From assembly GCA_024803745.1 (NCBI GenBank), contig JANJXV010000154.1, positions 434,001-498,000 on the forward strand: DNA of 64,000 nt, written 5' to 3'. Position numbers and translations under genes: made by a program. Shown here in pieces: positions 37,401 through 49,347 of this stretch; the first letter of the stretch is position 1; the number at the start of each line of letters is the position of its first letter. Below the pieces are notes generated by a model. It was not told the DNA's origin. It did not search any database and was given only the letters and a program-made list of their open reading frames with translations. The DNA is from Megascapheus bottae (taxonomy: Eukaryota > Chordata > Mammalia > Rodentia > Geomyidae).

Positions 37401-38317
37401 TACAGGAAGGAAAAGGAGATACACTAGGCCTCCTTGGTACAGGTCGAAACTTTCTTAATAAGGACCAAGAATCACAACAAATCAGAGAAAGGCTGGATAA
37501 GTGGGACTGCAGTAAACTGCAGAGCTTTTGTATGGCAACGGATATAGCTAGTAAACTAATCAGGAAGCCTACAGAGTGGGAGAAGATCTTCACCACCCAA
37601 ACAATGGAACAAGGCCTCATATCTAAAATATATCAACAACTCAAAAAATTGAATCACTCCAAAACTAACCTCCAAAGTAACACCCATCCCATTACAAAAT
37701 GGGCCAAAGACTTAAAGAGAGTCTTCTCTGAAGAAGAAACAAAAATGGCCTATAGACACATGAAGAAATGCTCAACATCTCTGGTCATAAAAGAAATGCA
37801 AATCAAAACAAGTCTAAGATTCCACCTAACTCCAGTTAGAATGGCCAGGATCAGGAAAACGAATGACAACAGATGCTGGAGGGGATGTGGTCAGGAGGGA
37901 TCACTACTACACTGTTGGTGGGAGTGCAAACTCGTTCAACCACTATGGAAAGCAGTGCGGCAGTGCCTCAAAACGCTAAACATACAACTCCCCTATGACC
38001 CAGCAATTCCAGTACTTGGCATTTACCCAACAATCCAGAAACAAGGGCATACTAAACCCACTAGCACAACAATGTTCATTGCAGCACTATTCACCATAGT
38101 AAAGATATGGAACCAACCCAGATGTCCCTCAGTTGATGAGTGGATCAACAAGTTGTGGTATTTGTACACAATGGAATTCTATGCTGCTGTCAGAAAGAAT
38201 GACATCGCCCCATTTGTTAGGAAATGGAAAGACTTAGAACAAATCATATTAAGTGAAGTAAGCCAGACTCAAAGGAACTTAGGCTCAGTGGTTTCCCTCA
38301 TTCGTCATAATCAGTAG
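34477..38317 (+). pseudogene. L1 ORF2, multiply broken, 687-codon RT part open (U5)
   Basis: Endonuclease piece 34523-35377 has GEFN and a private Cys in HILCHKA next to the conserved KIDHI Asp. Linker piece 35519-35998 has the caaggttttgg variant. RT part 36254-38317 is open with FADD; private Val in IKGVQV, Lys in QEGKGD and Val in FTIVKI. Confidence 0.92.
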
Positions 38318-38735
38318 AAACCTTGGGCTCTACTAGCAGAGATTGTCAATAGAGCAAAAGGCCATATATAAGGCCATATAATGTGAAGCTAATTGAAAGG
38401 ACCTCCAGGATATTGACACAAAAGCCATATAATGAATGATTGTTGTCCTTAATGTACTATGTTGTCTCTCATCTCGCTTGCTGTCCCTTGGTTATCCCAT
38501 ATTGGTATAGTATCTCACTTTGTTATCTGATATATTGAATTTATTTGTATTTGGATATTTGAAATTTGATAGGGAAGGGGGGAAAACCAAGACGGGTGGG
38601 GGGTGTGGGGTTGGAGGGAAATGGGTACCCAGACATGTGAAAGGGTATCAATGTATGTGAATTAATGCACCTTCTATCTGGCAAATATCATCTAACCCTT
38701 TTACTAATTACAATAAAAAATGAAAAAAAAAGAAA
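38318..38735 (+). other. L1 3' UTR, G-rich tract 38572-38625 (U5)
   Basis: G-tract as in U0. Canonical AATAAA precedes the tail at about 38712, but gggtacccag is the form seen in U0 and U3, a combination not found in those units. Confidence 0.83.
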
Positions 38736-38745
38736 GTTGTAGTGT

Positions 38746-39361
38746 GTGGGGAGGATGATGGGGTCAAATACATTTCTTCTTAGAAATTTACCTCATCTGG
38801 TTGCCCTGGATTTTCCTGGCCTTCTTCTTAGAGAAAGTTCTGTTATACTGGATTTGTGGCTTGGCAATGATCTAGCATGTACATCTTCGAGTAAGACATC
38901 CACAACTTCCATGCCTGAGACTCGAGTTTCCTGACCTTTGGCAACAGCACAGCAACATCTTTCTTCCTCCTGAGCCACAGGCCAAGTGAGCTGGCTTGAG
39001 CTGGTTGTTAGTTACAGTGGCTTGGTTACCAGGGTTCCATATTCTGTTCCATTGTGAGGGAGGCAGGGTCACCTTTCAGGGCCCAATGACCAAAGATCCT
39101 TGCTCACAAAAGACCTCACCAAAGACATACTGGAGGCTGAATCTCTCCTCCAGTCTCACAATATACATGTGGATGTAGTATACAGCACACCTTATTTGTC
39201 CAATCCCAATGTCTTCCACTAGGCCCAACTACCAGTCTGGTCTCAGGCTCAAGGAGCCTTTCTTAGGTAAGATCCAAACTTAAGGGTCAATATTGCCCTC
39301 ATCCTTTACAAAACATTTGCTTCACAGTGCCTTCTCTGCCTGCATTTTGCCCCTTGTCGAA
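38746..39361. other. Unclassified spacer, left part (U6)
   Basis: Consensus with aaatttacctc. Nothing recognisable. Confidence 0.6.
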
Positions 39362-39558
39362 TTTTTTTTTGTTTTTGCTAGTCTTGGGACTTGACCTCAG
39401 AGTGTGAACATTGTTCTTGGGCTTTCTTTAGGCTTTAGCTGTCCCACCGAGCCACAGCACCACTTGCAGCGTTTTCTATGTATGTGGTAATGAGGAATCA
39501 AACCTGAGGCTTACTGCTTGGTAGCCAAGGACTCTCCCACTAGGTCAAACACACAGGG
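39362..39558 (-). mobile_element. ID-dimer-like SINE, minus strand (U6)
   Basis: As U2. Confidence 0.72.
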
Positions 39559-39758
39559 CATCTTGCACATATTTTTGACGTCAATCTACTAGGATATTAT
39601 TAGGTTTCTGTATCCTAATCAATTTTTTCCTGATGATTAGCTTTGCTGTCATGTGTAAAAAATGCAAGAGGGAAAAACACAGAAGAATTAGTGAAATTAA
39701 AAAAAAGCATTAGACACAGTTAAGTGTTCATTCTTTGTAGGAGAAAGGATATTTGGAT

Positions 39759-39760
<2 letters not shown>

Positions 39761-39804
<44 letters not shown>

Positions 39805-39805
39805 C
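39761..39805 (+). repeat. (GAT)n microsatellite, 15 triplets (U6)
   Basis: Fourteen GAT plus GAC. An A-run about 60 bp upstream is one base shorter than in other units, which breaks the incidental poly-Asp frame only here. Confidence 0.97.
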
Positions 39806-39821
39806 TTTATAATTACTATGT

Positions 39822-40029
39822 CAGGGTTGAGAGTTTGGCATAGTGGTAGAGTGCTTGCCTAGCATCCATGAAGATCTGGGTTTGATTGCTCAGTACCACA
39901 TAGATAGAAAATCTAGATGTGGCACTGTGGCTCAAGTGGCAGAGGGCTAGACTTGAGAAAACCCGAGGACAGTGCTCAGGCCCTGAATTCAAGCCCCAAG
40001 ACTGGCAGAAAGATAAAAGAAAATAAAAA
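39822..40029 (+). mobile_element. ID-dimer-like SINE, plus strand (U6)
   Basis: Full-length, as U1. Confidence 0.78.
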
Positions 40030-40692
40030 TGCTTTTTACGAGCTAATTCACTCACAGCATTTGCTTCTGAAATCTTCGCTTCTGCATCTTGTGAAATACC
40101 CCTTTCCCTCAACGTAGACAAGAAAAACAGATCCATCCCATGGTCCACTGTGAGGCCACTGGTTGGGCTAAGAGCTAGTCGTGCAGCAACACATAAGTTT
40201 TATTCTAATACTTTCCAAACTTTGTACTCAAATATGCTACCTACTTACCAACTTATGTCAGTTATCCTTATGCTATAACTTTTCTTCATTACTACAATAT
40301 TCTTACACTCCTACGTTAATCCTCTTGCACCTCCCCTGACCTCTCTCATTCTTTTTTTCTATCTCTGGACCTCTGCTCGTCTTTCAACCCTTATACTGCA
40401 CGGATCTACACTTGATGGCTGTTGAGCAATATTGTATATGTAGGTGGTTAATTATTCTCTAGGCTCAGAGGGACTTAAAGACAATAGAGATTGGATTGAG
40501 AGGCTTATTGTTTTGGGTATAAATCGCTTATCAGTGGTTGTATTAGGCTGGTCTGTAAGTGCACAAAAAGAAAGAGTGATAATACCAATCAAAACTTGTG
40601 AACATCTAGTGTCTGCCAGCTACAGAGGTCTAGGTTGGTTATATCTGAAAAACTATAATCGTATTTAGTAGTAATCTTGCTCCCATTTTCAA
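40030..40692 (+). other. Leader upstream of L1 ORF1 (U6)
   Basis: Matches the consensus throughout; the last unit, going rightward, with gccagctacag rather than gccagcgacag. Confidence 0.6.
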
Positions 40693-41875
40693 ATGGGCAG
40701 AACAAGAAACTCAAGAAAAATGTCAAATCAAGAAACAACATCCTCCACCCAATGTAAACAGACAATGGAAGAGTCACTGGCAAACCTAGAGGAGAGTCTT
40801 CCAATTGCTACACAAATGCAATTGATAAACATCATTACTTAAAAATGTGAAAATATAAAGAAAGTGATAATGGAGGAAGCCATACCTGAACAAGAGAAAG
40901 CAAAAACAAGGTGATAAGTGAAAAAGAAGAAGCCATAAAGGAGGCCATAATAAAGGTTTTTCAAAGAAAGATGGATGAATTCAAAGAATCCACAAATAAA
41001 AACGTGACCAAACTCCAGCAAATGTCCAAAGAAAATAAAGCTACTGAGCTAACCACTCAAAAGGAAATCAAGGAGATAAAGAAATCCATACATGATCTAA
41101 AACAAGGGATGCAAGGCATCAAAAGTGAGCAATTAGAAGCAAGGGAGATGAAAAATAAAGTAGATAGCTTTGATAGCAGGTTAGACATTGCAGAGGAGAG
41201 AATTTCCGTGGCTGAAGAGAATTTAGGTATTATAAAGAACAGAAAATGAGTCAATCCAAATCTAGGAAATATGAGAGAGCGCTTCAGGAGGTCCAAGATA
41301 CAATTAGGAAGCCTAATTTAAGGCTAGTTGGTACTGAGGAGGGCGTGGAGAAAGAGGTCAATGGTATTGGAAATATACTCCAGGAAATCATCTCAGAGAA
41401 TTTCCCAAATATCCAGAAGGGCAGGCCCATCCAGATACGAGAAGCTTTTAGAACCCCAAACAGACCTGACCAGAAAAGAACATCCCACCGCCACATTGTG
41501 ATCCGAACTGGATCAATAGAAACGAAAGGAAAGATTCTAAAGGCACCCAGGGAAAAGGGATCAGTACCCTACAAAGGCAAAACAATCAGAATAACCCCAG
41601 ATTTCTCAGCAGAGACCATGCAAGCACGAAGTGACTGGAAGCATATATGTCATGCCCTTATATCAAATAACTACCAACCAAGAATACTGTAGCCAGCTAA
41701 GCTCTCATTCATAACTGAGGGAAAAATAAAAACATTCCATTCCAGAGAAAAGCTGCAACAATATGTCGAAACAAAACCAACACTACAGAGAATTCTCAAA
41801 GATGCTCTATACATAGAAAACCAAAATAAATGCAATATAGGGAAAGAAATGGCACCTAAACAGCATACCATCTAA
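40693..41875 (+). pseudogene. L1 ORF1, broken early (U6)
   Basis: Private TAA at 40840-40842 (codon 50, cattacttaaaaa) and a 1-nt deletion at about 40895 (caagagaaag) remove the coiled-coil frame; the rest is open from 40911 to 41249, then 41246-41692. KVIMEE as U2/U3 but FQRK as the others. Private LQEIISEN, KAPREKG, VPYKGKT. Confidence 0.92.
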
Positions 41876-41923
41876 GGACCACAAGAACTGTCAAGACACA
41901 GGCCCTACTAAAAGCTTTTAAAA

Positions 41924-44900
41924 ATGGTAGGAACTAATACATATTTCTCAATCCTAACTCTCAATATCAATGGACTTAACTCTCCAATTAAACGGCATAG
42001 GTTGTCTACTTGGATCAAAAAGCAAGAGCCATCGATCTGCTGACTTCGAGAGACACATCTTACCCCAAAACAATCATCTTTTGAAAGTGAGAGGTTGGAA
42101 TAAACTCTATCAAGCTAACTGCCCCCATAAACAGGCTAGAGTTGCCATCCTCATATCAGATACAATCGACTTCAAACTAAAATTAGTAAGAAAAGACAAA
42201 GAAGGTTACTACATACTACTAAAGGGATCTTTCCTCCCGGAAGACATAACAATCCTAAATATTTACACACCCAATCCCGGAGCTCCAAACTTCATCAAGC
42301 AAACTTTACTTACACTGAAACCATACATAGATCGAAACACAGTGATTGTTGGTGAGTTTAACACACCACTCTCACCTATGGACAGATCAACAAGGCAAAA
42401 ACTCAACAGAGAAACCTTAGAACTGAACAACTATATAGACCAACTAGATCTAACAGACATCTGCAGAATATTCCACCCAGTAACACCACAATATACGTTT
42501 TTCTCAGCAGCACATGGAACATTTTCCAAAATAGACCACATCTTAGGCCATAAAGCAAACCTGGACAGATTCAGAAACACTGAAATTATTCCATGCACAC
42601 TCTCAGACCATAAAGGCATCAAATTGGAGCTGAACACACATCTCCACCAAAGAAAACCCTGTAACTCATGGAGACTGAACCACACATTGTTGAATCAAAA
42701 ACAATGGGTAATCGAAGAGATCAGAACAGATATCCAACTGTTTATGAAATTTAACAATAAGGAGCACACAAATATCAACTCCTTAGGGACACAACAAAGG
42801 CAGTACTCAGAGGAAAATTTATAGCGCGGAGTGCCTACAACAGCAAGTTGGAAAAATGGCAAACCAACTAGTTAATGTCTCACCTTAACCTCCTGGAAAA
42901 AGAGCAACAAACCAACCCTAAACCCATTAGGTTTTATTAAAATCAAAGCAGAATTAAATGGTTTGGAAAAAAATATAGAAAGAATCAACAAAAGAAGGAG
43001 TTGGTTCTTGAAAGAATTAACAAAATTGACAAGCCCTTAGCAAATCTTACCAAAAAAGAAGAGAGCATATCGAAATAAAATCACAGATGAAAATGGTAAT
43101 ATCACGACAGAAATTACCAAGATCCAGAATATCATGAGGGAATACTTCTCAAACCTTTACGCCAACAAATTTGAGAATCTAGAAGAAATGGATGAATTCC
43201 TAGACAATATTAACATACACACACTGAACCAAGAAGAGCTACCCAAACTCAACAGGCCTATGTCAAGCTCTGAAATAGAAATGGAAATTAGACAACTTCC
43301 ACTTAAAAAGAGCCCAGGGCCAGATGGATTCACAGCTGAATTCTATAAGGTCTTCAAAGCAGAGCTCACACCAATACTCCTCAAGCTCTTCAACGAAATT
43401 GAAAATGAAGGTTCTTTACTAAACTGATTCTGTGAAGCCAGCATATCCCTCATCCCCTAACCAGACAGAGATTCATCAAAGAAAGAGATCTATAGACCCA
43501 TTTCTTTGATGAACCTCGATGCAAAACTTCTCAACAAAATACTGGCCAACCGTCTACAACAACTCATCAAAAAAAATATACACTATGATCAAACTGGATT
43601 CATCACAGGGAGGCAAAGCTGGTTCAACATACACAAATCAATTAATATAATTCAGCACATCAACAGGAGGAGGGATAAAATCACATGATTGTCTCAATAG
43701 ATGCGGAAAAGGCATTTGACAAGATCCAAAACCCCTTTATGTAAAAAGATGTGGAGAAACTTGGAATCCATGGAAAATTTCTCAATGTAATAAAGGCTGT
43801 GTATGAGAAACCCACTGCTAGTATTATACTTAATGGTGAAAATCTAAAGCCATTCCCTCTAAAATCAGGAACGAGACAAGGATGCCCACTCTCTCCACTC
43901 CTTTTTAACATAGTACTAGAATTCCTAGGCAGTGCAATATGGCAAGAAGCAAGCATAAAGGGGATCCAAGTAGGGAAAGAGGAAATAAAACTATCCCTCT
44001 TTGCAGATGACATGATTCTGTATTTAAAGAATCCTATAGACTCTACTCCCAAGCTCCTTGAGCTGATTCAAAGCTTTGGAAGGGTAGCAGGCCATAAAAT
44101 CAACCCTCACAAATCAACTGCCTTACTTTACGCCAACACTGAGAGGAACGAGGCAATAATCAGGAAAGAAAATCCTTTCACAATAGCCTCAAAGAAAATA
44201 AAGTACCTAGCAATTAGCTTAACTAAGAATGTAAAGGACCGTTTAGATGAAAACTTTAAAACCCTAAAAAAGGAAATTAAAGCAGAACTAAGGAAATGGA
44301 AAAACCTCCCATGCTCCTGGATTGGAAGAATCAACATTGTGAAAATGACAATCTTGCCAAGGGCTATCTACAAATTCAATGTAATACCCATCAACATCCC
44401 AATGTCATTCTTTAAAGACATAGAAGAGGCAATTCAAAATTTCATATGGAATAATAAAAGACCCCGTATAGCAAAAACACTTCTTAGCAGAAAGAACAGT
44501 GTTGGAGGAATTTCAATTCCAAACTTAAGACTCTATTACAGAGCTATAATTCTCAAAACAGCTTGGTACTGGCACAAGAACAGGGCTGAAGTCCAATGGA
44601 GTAGAACTGCGGACCCAGATATTAAACGACAGACCTATGGCCACCTAATCTTTGACCAGGGAGCCAAAAAAATAGAAGGGAAGAAAGATAGCCTCTTCAA
44701 CAAGTTGTGCTGGCAGAACTGGTTAAACACCTGCAGAAAACTAAAGTTGGATCCTTCTTTGTCCCCTTGCACTAGAATTAACTCCAAATGGATCAAAGAC
44801 GTGGAGGTAAAAGCTGACACACTGAAAAGTTTACAGGAAGGAATAGGAGATACACTAGGCCTCCTTGGTACAGGTCGAAACTTTCTTAATAAGGACCAAG

Positions 44901-45747
44901 AATCACAACAAATCAGAGAAAGGCTGGATAAGTGGGACTGCAGTAAACTGCAGAGCTTTTGTATGGCAACGGATATAGCTAGTAAACTAATCAGGAAGCC
45001 TACAGAGTGGGAGAAGATCTTCACCACCCAAACAATGGAACAAGGCCTCATATCTAAAATATATCAACAACTCAAAAAATTGAATCACTCCAAAACTAAC
45101 CTCCAAAGTAACACCCATCCCATTACAAAATGGGCCAAAGACTTAAAGAGAGTCTTCTCTGAAGAAGAAACAAAAATGGCCTATAGACACATGAAGAAAT
45201 GCTCAACATCTCTGGTCATAAAAGAAATGCAAATCAAAACAAGTCTAAGATTCCACCTAACTCCAGTTAGAATGGCCAGGATCAGGAAAACGAATGATAA
45301 CAGATGCTGGAGGGGATGTGCCCAGGAGGGATCACTACTACACTGTTGGTGGGAGTGCAAACTCGTTCAACCACTATGGAAAGCAGTGTGGCAGTGCCTC
45401 AAAAGGCTAAACATAGAACTCCCCTATGACCCAGCAATTCCACTACTTGGCATTTACCCAACAATCCAGAAACAAGGGCATATTAACCCACTAGCACAAC
45501 AATGTTCATTGCAGCACTATTCACCATAGCAAAGATATGGAACCAACCCAGATGTCCCTCAGTTGATGACTGGATCAACATATTGTGGTATTTGTACACT
45601 ATGGAATTCTAAGCTGCTGTCAGAAAGAATGACATCGCCCCATTTGTTAGGAAATGGAAAGACTTAGAACAAATCATATTAAGTGAAGTAAGCCAGACTC
45701 AAAGGAATTTAGGCTCAGTGGTTTCCCTCATTCGTCATAATCAGTAG
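41924..45747 (+). pseudogene. L1 ORF2, multiply broken (U6)
   Basis: Endonuclease piece 41970-42824 with GEFN. Linker 42930-43090 is unusually divergent and shorter (attaggttttatt, agaaggagttgg, ataaaatcacagatg). Piece 43134-43427 has the RT motif PGPDGF. Piece 43506-43688 stays open through [11 protein letters not shown], where U1-U5 and U7 have lost two bases. The RT frame then has TAA 43742-43744; open 43751-45529. A 1-nt deletion at about 45484 and TAA 45610-45612 end it. Residues PAIPLLGIYP are closer to the common L1 form than the [10 protein letters not shown] of other units. Confidence 0.92.
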
Positions 45748-46165
45748 AAACCTTGGGCTCTACTAGAAGAGATTGTCAATAGAGCAAAAGGCCATATATA
45801 AGGCCATATAATGTGAAGCTAATTGAAAGGACCTCCAGGATATTGACACAAAAGCCATATAATGAATGATTGTTGTCCTTAATGTACTATGTTGTCTCTC
45901 ATCTCGCTTGCTGTCCCTTGGTTATCCCATATTGGTATAGTATCTCACTTTGTTATCTGATATATTGAATTTATTTGTATTTGGATATTTGAAATTTGAT
46001 AGGGAAGGGGGGAAAACCAAGACAGGTGGGGGGTGTGGGTTTGGAGGGAAATGGGTACCAAGACATGTGAAAGGGTATCAATGTATGTGAATTAATGCAC
46101 CTTCTATCTGGCAAATATCATCTAACCCTTTTACTAATTACAATAAAAAAATGAAAAAAAAGAAA
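45748..46165 (+). other. L1 3' UTR, G-rich tract 46002-46055 (U6)
   Basis: Private ctagaagag near the start and gacaggtggg, gtgtgggtttgg within the G-tract. AATAAA present at about 46142. Confidence 0.83.
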
Positions 46166-46175
46166 GTTGTAGTGT

Positions 46176-46789
46176 GTGGGGAGGATGATGGGGTCAAATA
46201 CATTTCTTCTTAGAAATTTACCTCATCTGGTTGCCCTGGATTTTCCTGGCCTTCTTCTTAGAGAAAGTTCTGTTATACTGGATTTGTGGCTTGGCAATGA
46301 TCTAGCATGTACATCTTCGAGTAAGACATCCACAACTTCCATGCCTGAGACTCGAGTTTCCTGACCTTTGGCAACAGCACAGCAACATCTTTCTTCCTCC
46401 TGAGCCACAGGCCAAGTGAGTTGGCTTGAGCTGGTTGTTAGTTACAGTGGCTTGGTTACCAGGGTTCCATATTCTGTTCTATTGTGAGGGAGGCAGGGTC
46501 ACCTTTCAGGGCCCAATGACCAAAGATCCTTGCTCACAAAAGACCTCACCAAAGACATACTGGAGGCTGAATCTCTCCTCCAGTCTCACAATATACATGT
46601 GGATGTAGTATACAGCACACCTTATTTGTCCAATCCCAATGTCTTCCACTAGGCCCAACTACCAGTCTGGTCTCAGGCTCAAGGAGCCTTTCTTAGGTAA
46701 GATCCAAACTTAAGGGTCAATATTGCCCTCATCCTTTACAAAACATTTGCTTCACAGTGCCTTCTTGCCTGCATTTTGCCCCTTGTCGA
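46176..46789. other. Unclassified spacer, left part (U7)
   Basis: Two bases shorter: cttcttgcctg and tgtcgatttt each lack one base. Other private changes: gtgagttggc, ctgttctattg. Confidence 0.6.
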
Positions 46790-46986
46790 TTTTTTTTTGT
46801 TTTTGCTAGTCTTGGGACTTGACCTCAGAGGGTGAACATTGTTCTTGGGCTTTCTTTAGGCTTTAGCTGTCCCACCGAGCCACAGCACCACTTGCAGCGT
46901 TTTCTATGTATGTGGTAATGAGGAATCAAACCTGAGGCTTACTGCTTGGTAGCCAAGGACTCTCCCACTAGGTCAAACACACAGGG
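46790..46986 (-). mobile_element. ID-dimer-like SINE, minus strand (U7)
   Basis: Private cagagggtgaac; otherwise as U2. Confidence 0.72.
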
Positions 46987-47187
46987 CATCTTGCACATAT
47001 TTTTGACGTCAATCTACTAGGATATTATTAGGTTTCTGTATCCTAATCAATTTTTTCCTGATGATTAGCTTTGCTGTCATGTGTAAAAAATGCAAGAGGG
47101 AAAAACACAGAAGAATTAGTGAAATTAAAAAAAAAGCATTAGACACAGTTAAGTGTTCATTCTTTGTAGGAGAAAGGATATTTGGAT

Positions 47188-47189
<2 letters not shown>

Positions 47190-47227
<38 letters not shown>

Positions 47228-47228
47228 C
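47190..47228 (+). repeat. (GAT)n microsatellite, 13 triplets (U7)
   Basis: Twelve GAT plus GAC. Confidence 0.97.
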
Positions 47229-47244
47229 TTTATAATTACTATGT

Positions 47245-47452
47245 CAGGGTTGAGAGTTTGGCATAGTGGTAGAGTGCTTGCCTAGCATCCATGAAGATCT
47301 GGGTTTGATTGCTCAGTACCACATAGATAGAAAATCTAGATGTGGCACTGTGGCTCAAGTGGCAGAGGGCTAGACTTGAGAAAACCCGAGGACAGTGCTC
47401 AGGCCCTGAATTCAAGCCCCAAGACTGGCAGAAAGATAAAAGAAAATAAAAA
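47245..47452 (+). mobile_element. ID-dimer-like SINE, plus strand (U7)
   Basis: Full-length, as U1. Confidence 0.78.
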
Positions 47453-48115
47453 TGCTTTTTACGAGCTAATTCACTCACAGCATTTGCTTCTGAAATCTTC
47501 GCTTCTGCATCTTGTGAAATACCCCTTTCCCTCAACGTAGACAAGAAAAACAGATCCATCCCATGGTCCACTGTGAGGCCACTGGTTGGGCTAAGAGCTA
47601 GTCGTGCAGCAACACATAAGTTTTATTCTAATACTTTCCAAACTTTGTACTCAAATATGGTAGCTACTTACCAACTTATGTCAGTTATCCTTATGCTATA
47701 ACTTTTCTTCATTACTACAATATTCTTACACTCCTACGTTAATCCTCTTGCACCTCCCCTGACCTCTCTCATTCTTTTTTTCTATCTCTGGACCTCTGCT
47801 CGTCTTTCAACCCTTATACTGCACGGATCTACACTTGATGGCTGTTGAGCAATATTGTATATGTAGGTGGTTAATTATTCTCTAGGCTCAGAGGGACTTA
47901 AAGACAATAGAGATTGGATTGAGAGGCTTATTTTTTTGGGTATAAATCGCTTATCAGTGGTTGTATTAGGCTGGTCTGTAAGTGCACAAAAAGAAAGAGT
48001 GATAATACCAATCAAAACTTGTGAACATCTAGTGTCTGCCAGCGACAGAGGTCTAGGTTGGTTATATCTGAAAAACTATAATCGTATTTAGTAGTAATCT
48101 TGCTCCCATTTTCAA
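47453..48115 (+). other. Leader upstream of L1 ORF1 (U7)
   Basis: Private atatggtagctac and tttttttggg; first unit with gccagcgacag. Confidence 0.6.
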
Positions 48116-49299
48116 ATGGGCAGAACAAGAAACTCAAGAAAAATGTCAAATCAAGAAACAACATCCCCCACCCAATGTAAACAGACAATGGAAGAGTCAC
48201 TGGCAAACCTAGAGGAGAGTCTTCCAATTGCTACACAAATGCAATTGATAAACATCATTAATGAAAAATGTGAAAATATAAAGAAAGAGATAATGGAGGA
48301 AGCCATACCTGAACAAGAGGAAAGCAAAAACAAGGTGATAAGTGAAAAAGAAGAAGCCATAAAGGAGGCCATAATAAAGGTTTTTCAAAGAAAGATGGAT
48401 GAATTCAAAGAATCCACAAATAAAAACGTGACCAAACTCCAGCAAATGTCCAAAGAAAATAAAGCTACTGAGCTAACCACTCAAAAGGAAATCAAGGAGA
48501 TAAAGAAATCCATACATGATCTAAAACAAGGGATGCAAGGCATCAAAAGTGAGCAATTAGAAGCAAGGGAGATGAAAAATAAAGTAGATAGCTTTGATAG
48601 CAGGTTAGACATTGCAGAGGAGAGAATTTCCGTGGCTGAAGATAATTTAGGTATTATAAAGAACAGAAAATGAGTCAATCCAAATCTAGGAAATATGAGA
48701 GAGCGCTTCAGGAGGTCCAAGATACAATTAGGAAGCCTAATTTAAGGCTAGTTGGTACTGAGGAGGGCGTGGAGAAAGAGGTCAATGGTATTGGAAATAT
48801 ACTTCAGGGAATCATCTCAGAGAATTTCCCAAATATCCAGAAGGGCAGGCCCATCCAGATACGAGAAGCTTTTAGAACCCCAAACAGACCTGACCAGAAA
48901 AGAACATCCCACCGCCACATTGTGATCCGAACTGGATCAATAGAAACGAAAGGAAAGATCCTAAAGGCAGCCAGGGAAAAGGGATCAGTAACCTACAAAG
49001 GCTAACCAATCAGAATAAGCCCAGATTTCTCAGCAGAGACCATGCAAGCACGAAGTGACTGGAAGCATATATGTCATGCCCTTATATCAAATAACTACCA
49101 ACCAAGAATACTGTAGCCAGCTAAGCTCTCATTCATAACTGAGGGAAAAATAAAAACATTCCATTCCAGGGAAAAGCTGCAACAATATGTCGAAACAAAA
49201 CCAACACTACAGAGAATTGTCAAAGATGCTCTATACATAGAAAACCAAAATAAATGCAATATAGGGAAAGAAATGGCACCTAAACAGCATACAATCTAA
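48116..49299 (+). pseudogene. L1 ORF1, frame-broken (U7)
   Basis: Open parts 48116-48673 and 48670-49005; the second is cut by a private AAA-to-TAA at 49003-49005 within the C-terminal domain. Confidence 0.92.
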
Positions 49300-49347
49300 G
49301 GACCACAACAACTGTCAAGACACAGGCCCTACTAAAAGCTTTTAAAA

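Larger units (their letters stand above)
33245..38735 (+). mobile_element. LINE-1, inactive, RT frame open (U5)
   Basis: Shared core lesions only, apart from point changes; among the least decayed units. Tail has AATAAA. Confidence 0.93.
31294..38745 (+). repeat. Macrosatellite unit U5 (7452 bp)
   Basis: Complete unit and close relative of U4. The C-terminal ORF2 region switches from the U0-U4 form (ttcattccagc or derivative) to the U5-U8 form (ttcattgcagc). Confidence 0.95.
40693..46165 (+). mobile_element. LINE-1, inactive, patchily divergent (U6)
   Basis: Shared core lesions plus private stops and deletions in both ORFs. It lacks one shared 2-nt deletion before the RT part (see ORF2), a trait shared with U8 only. 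Tail has AATAAA. Confidence 0.93.
38746..46175 (+). repeat. Macrosatellite unit U6 (7430 bp)
   Basis: Complete unit with two patches of concentrated divergence, in the ORF2 linker (about 42930-43090) and ORF2 C-terminus to 3' UTR (about 45320-45770). The rest is as similar to other units as they are to each other. Confidence 0.95.
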
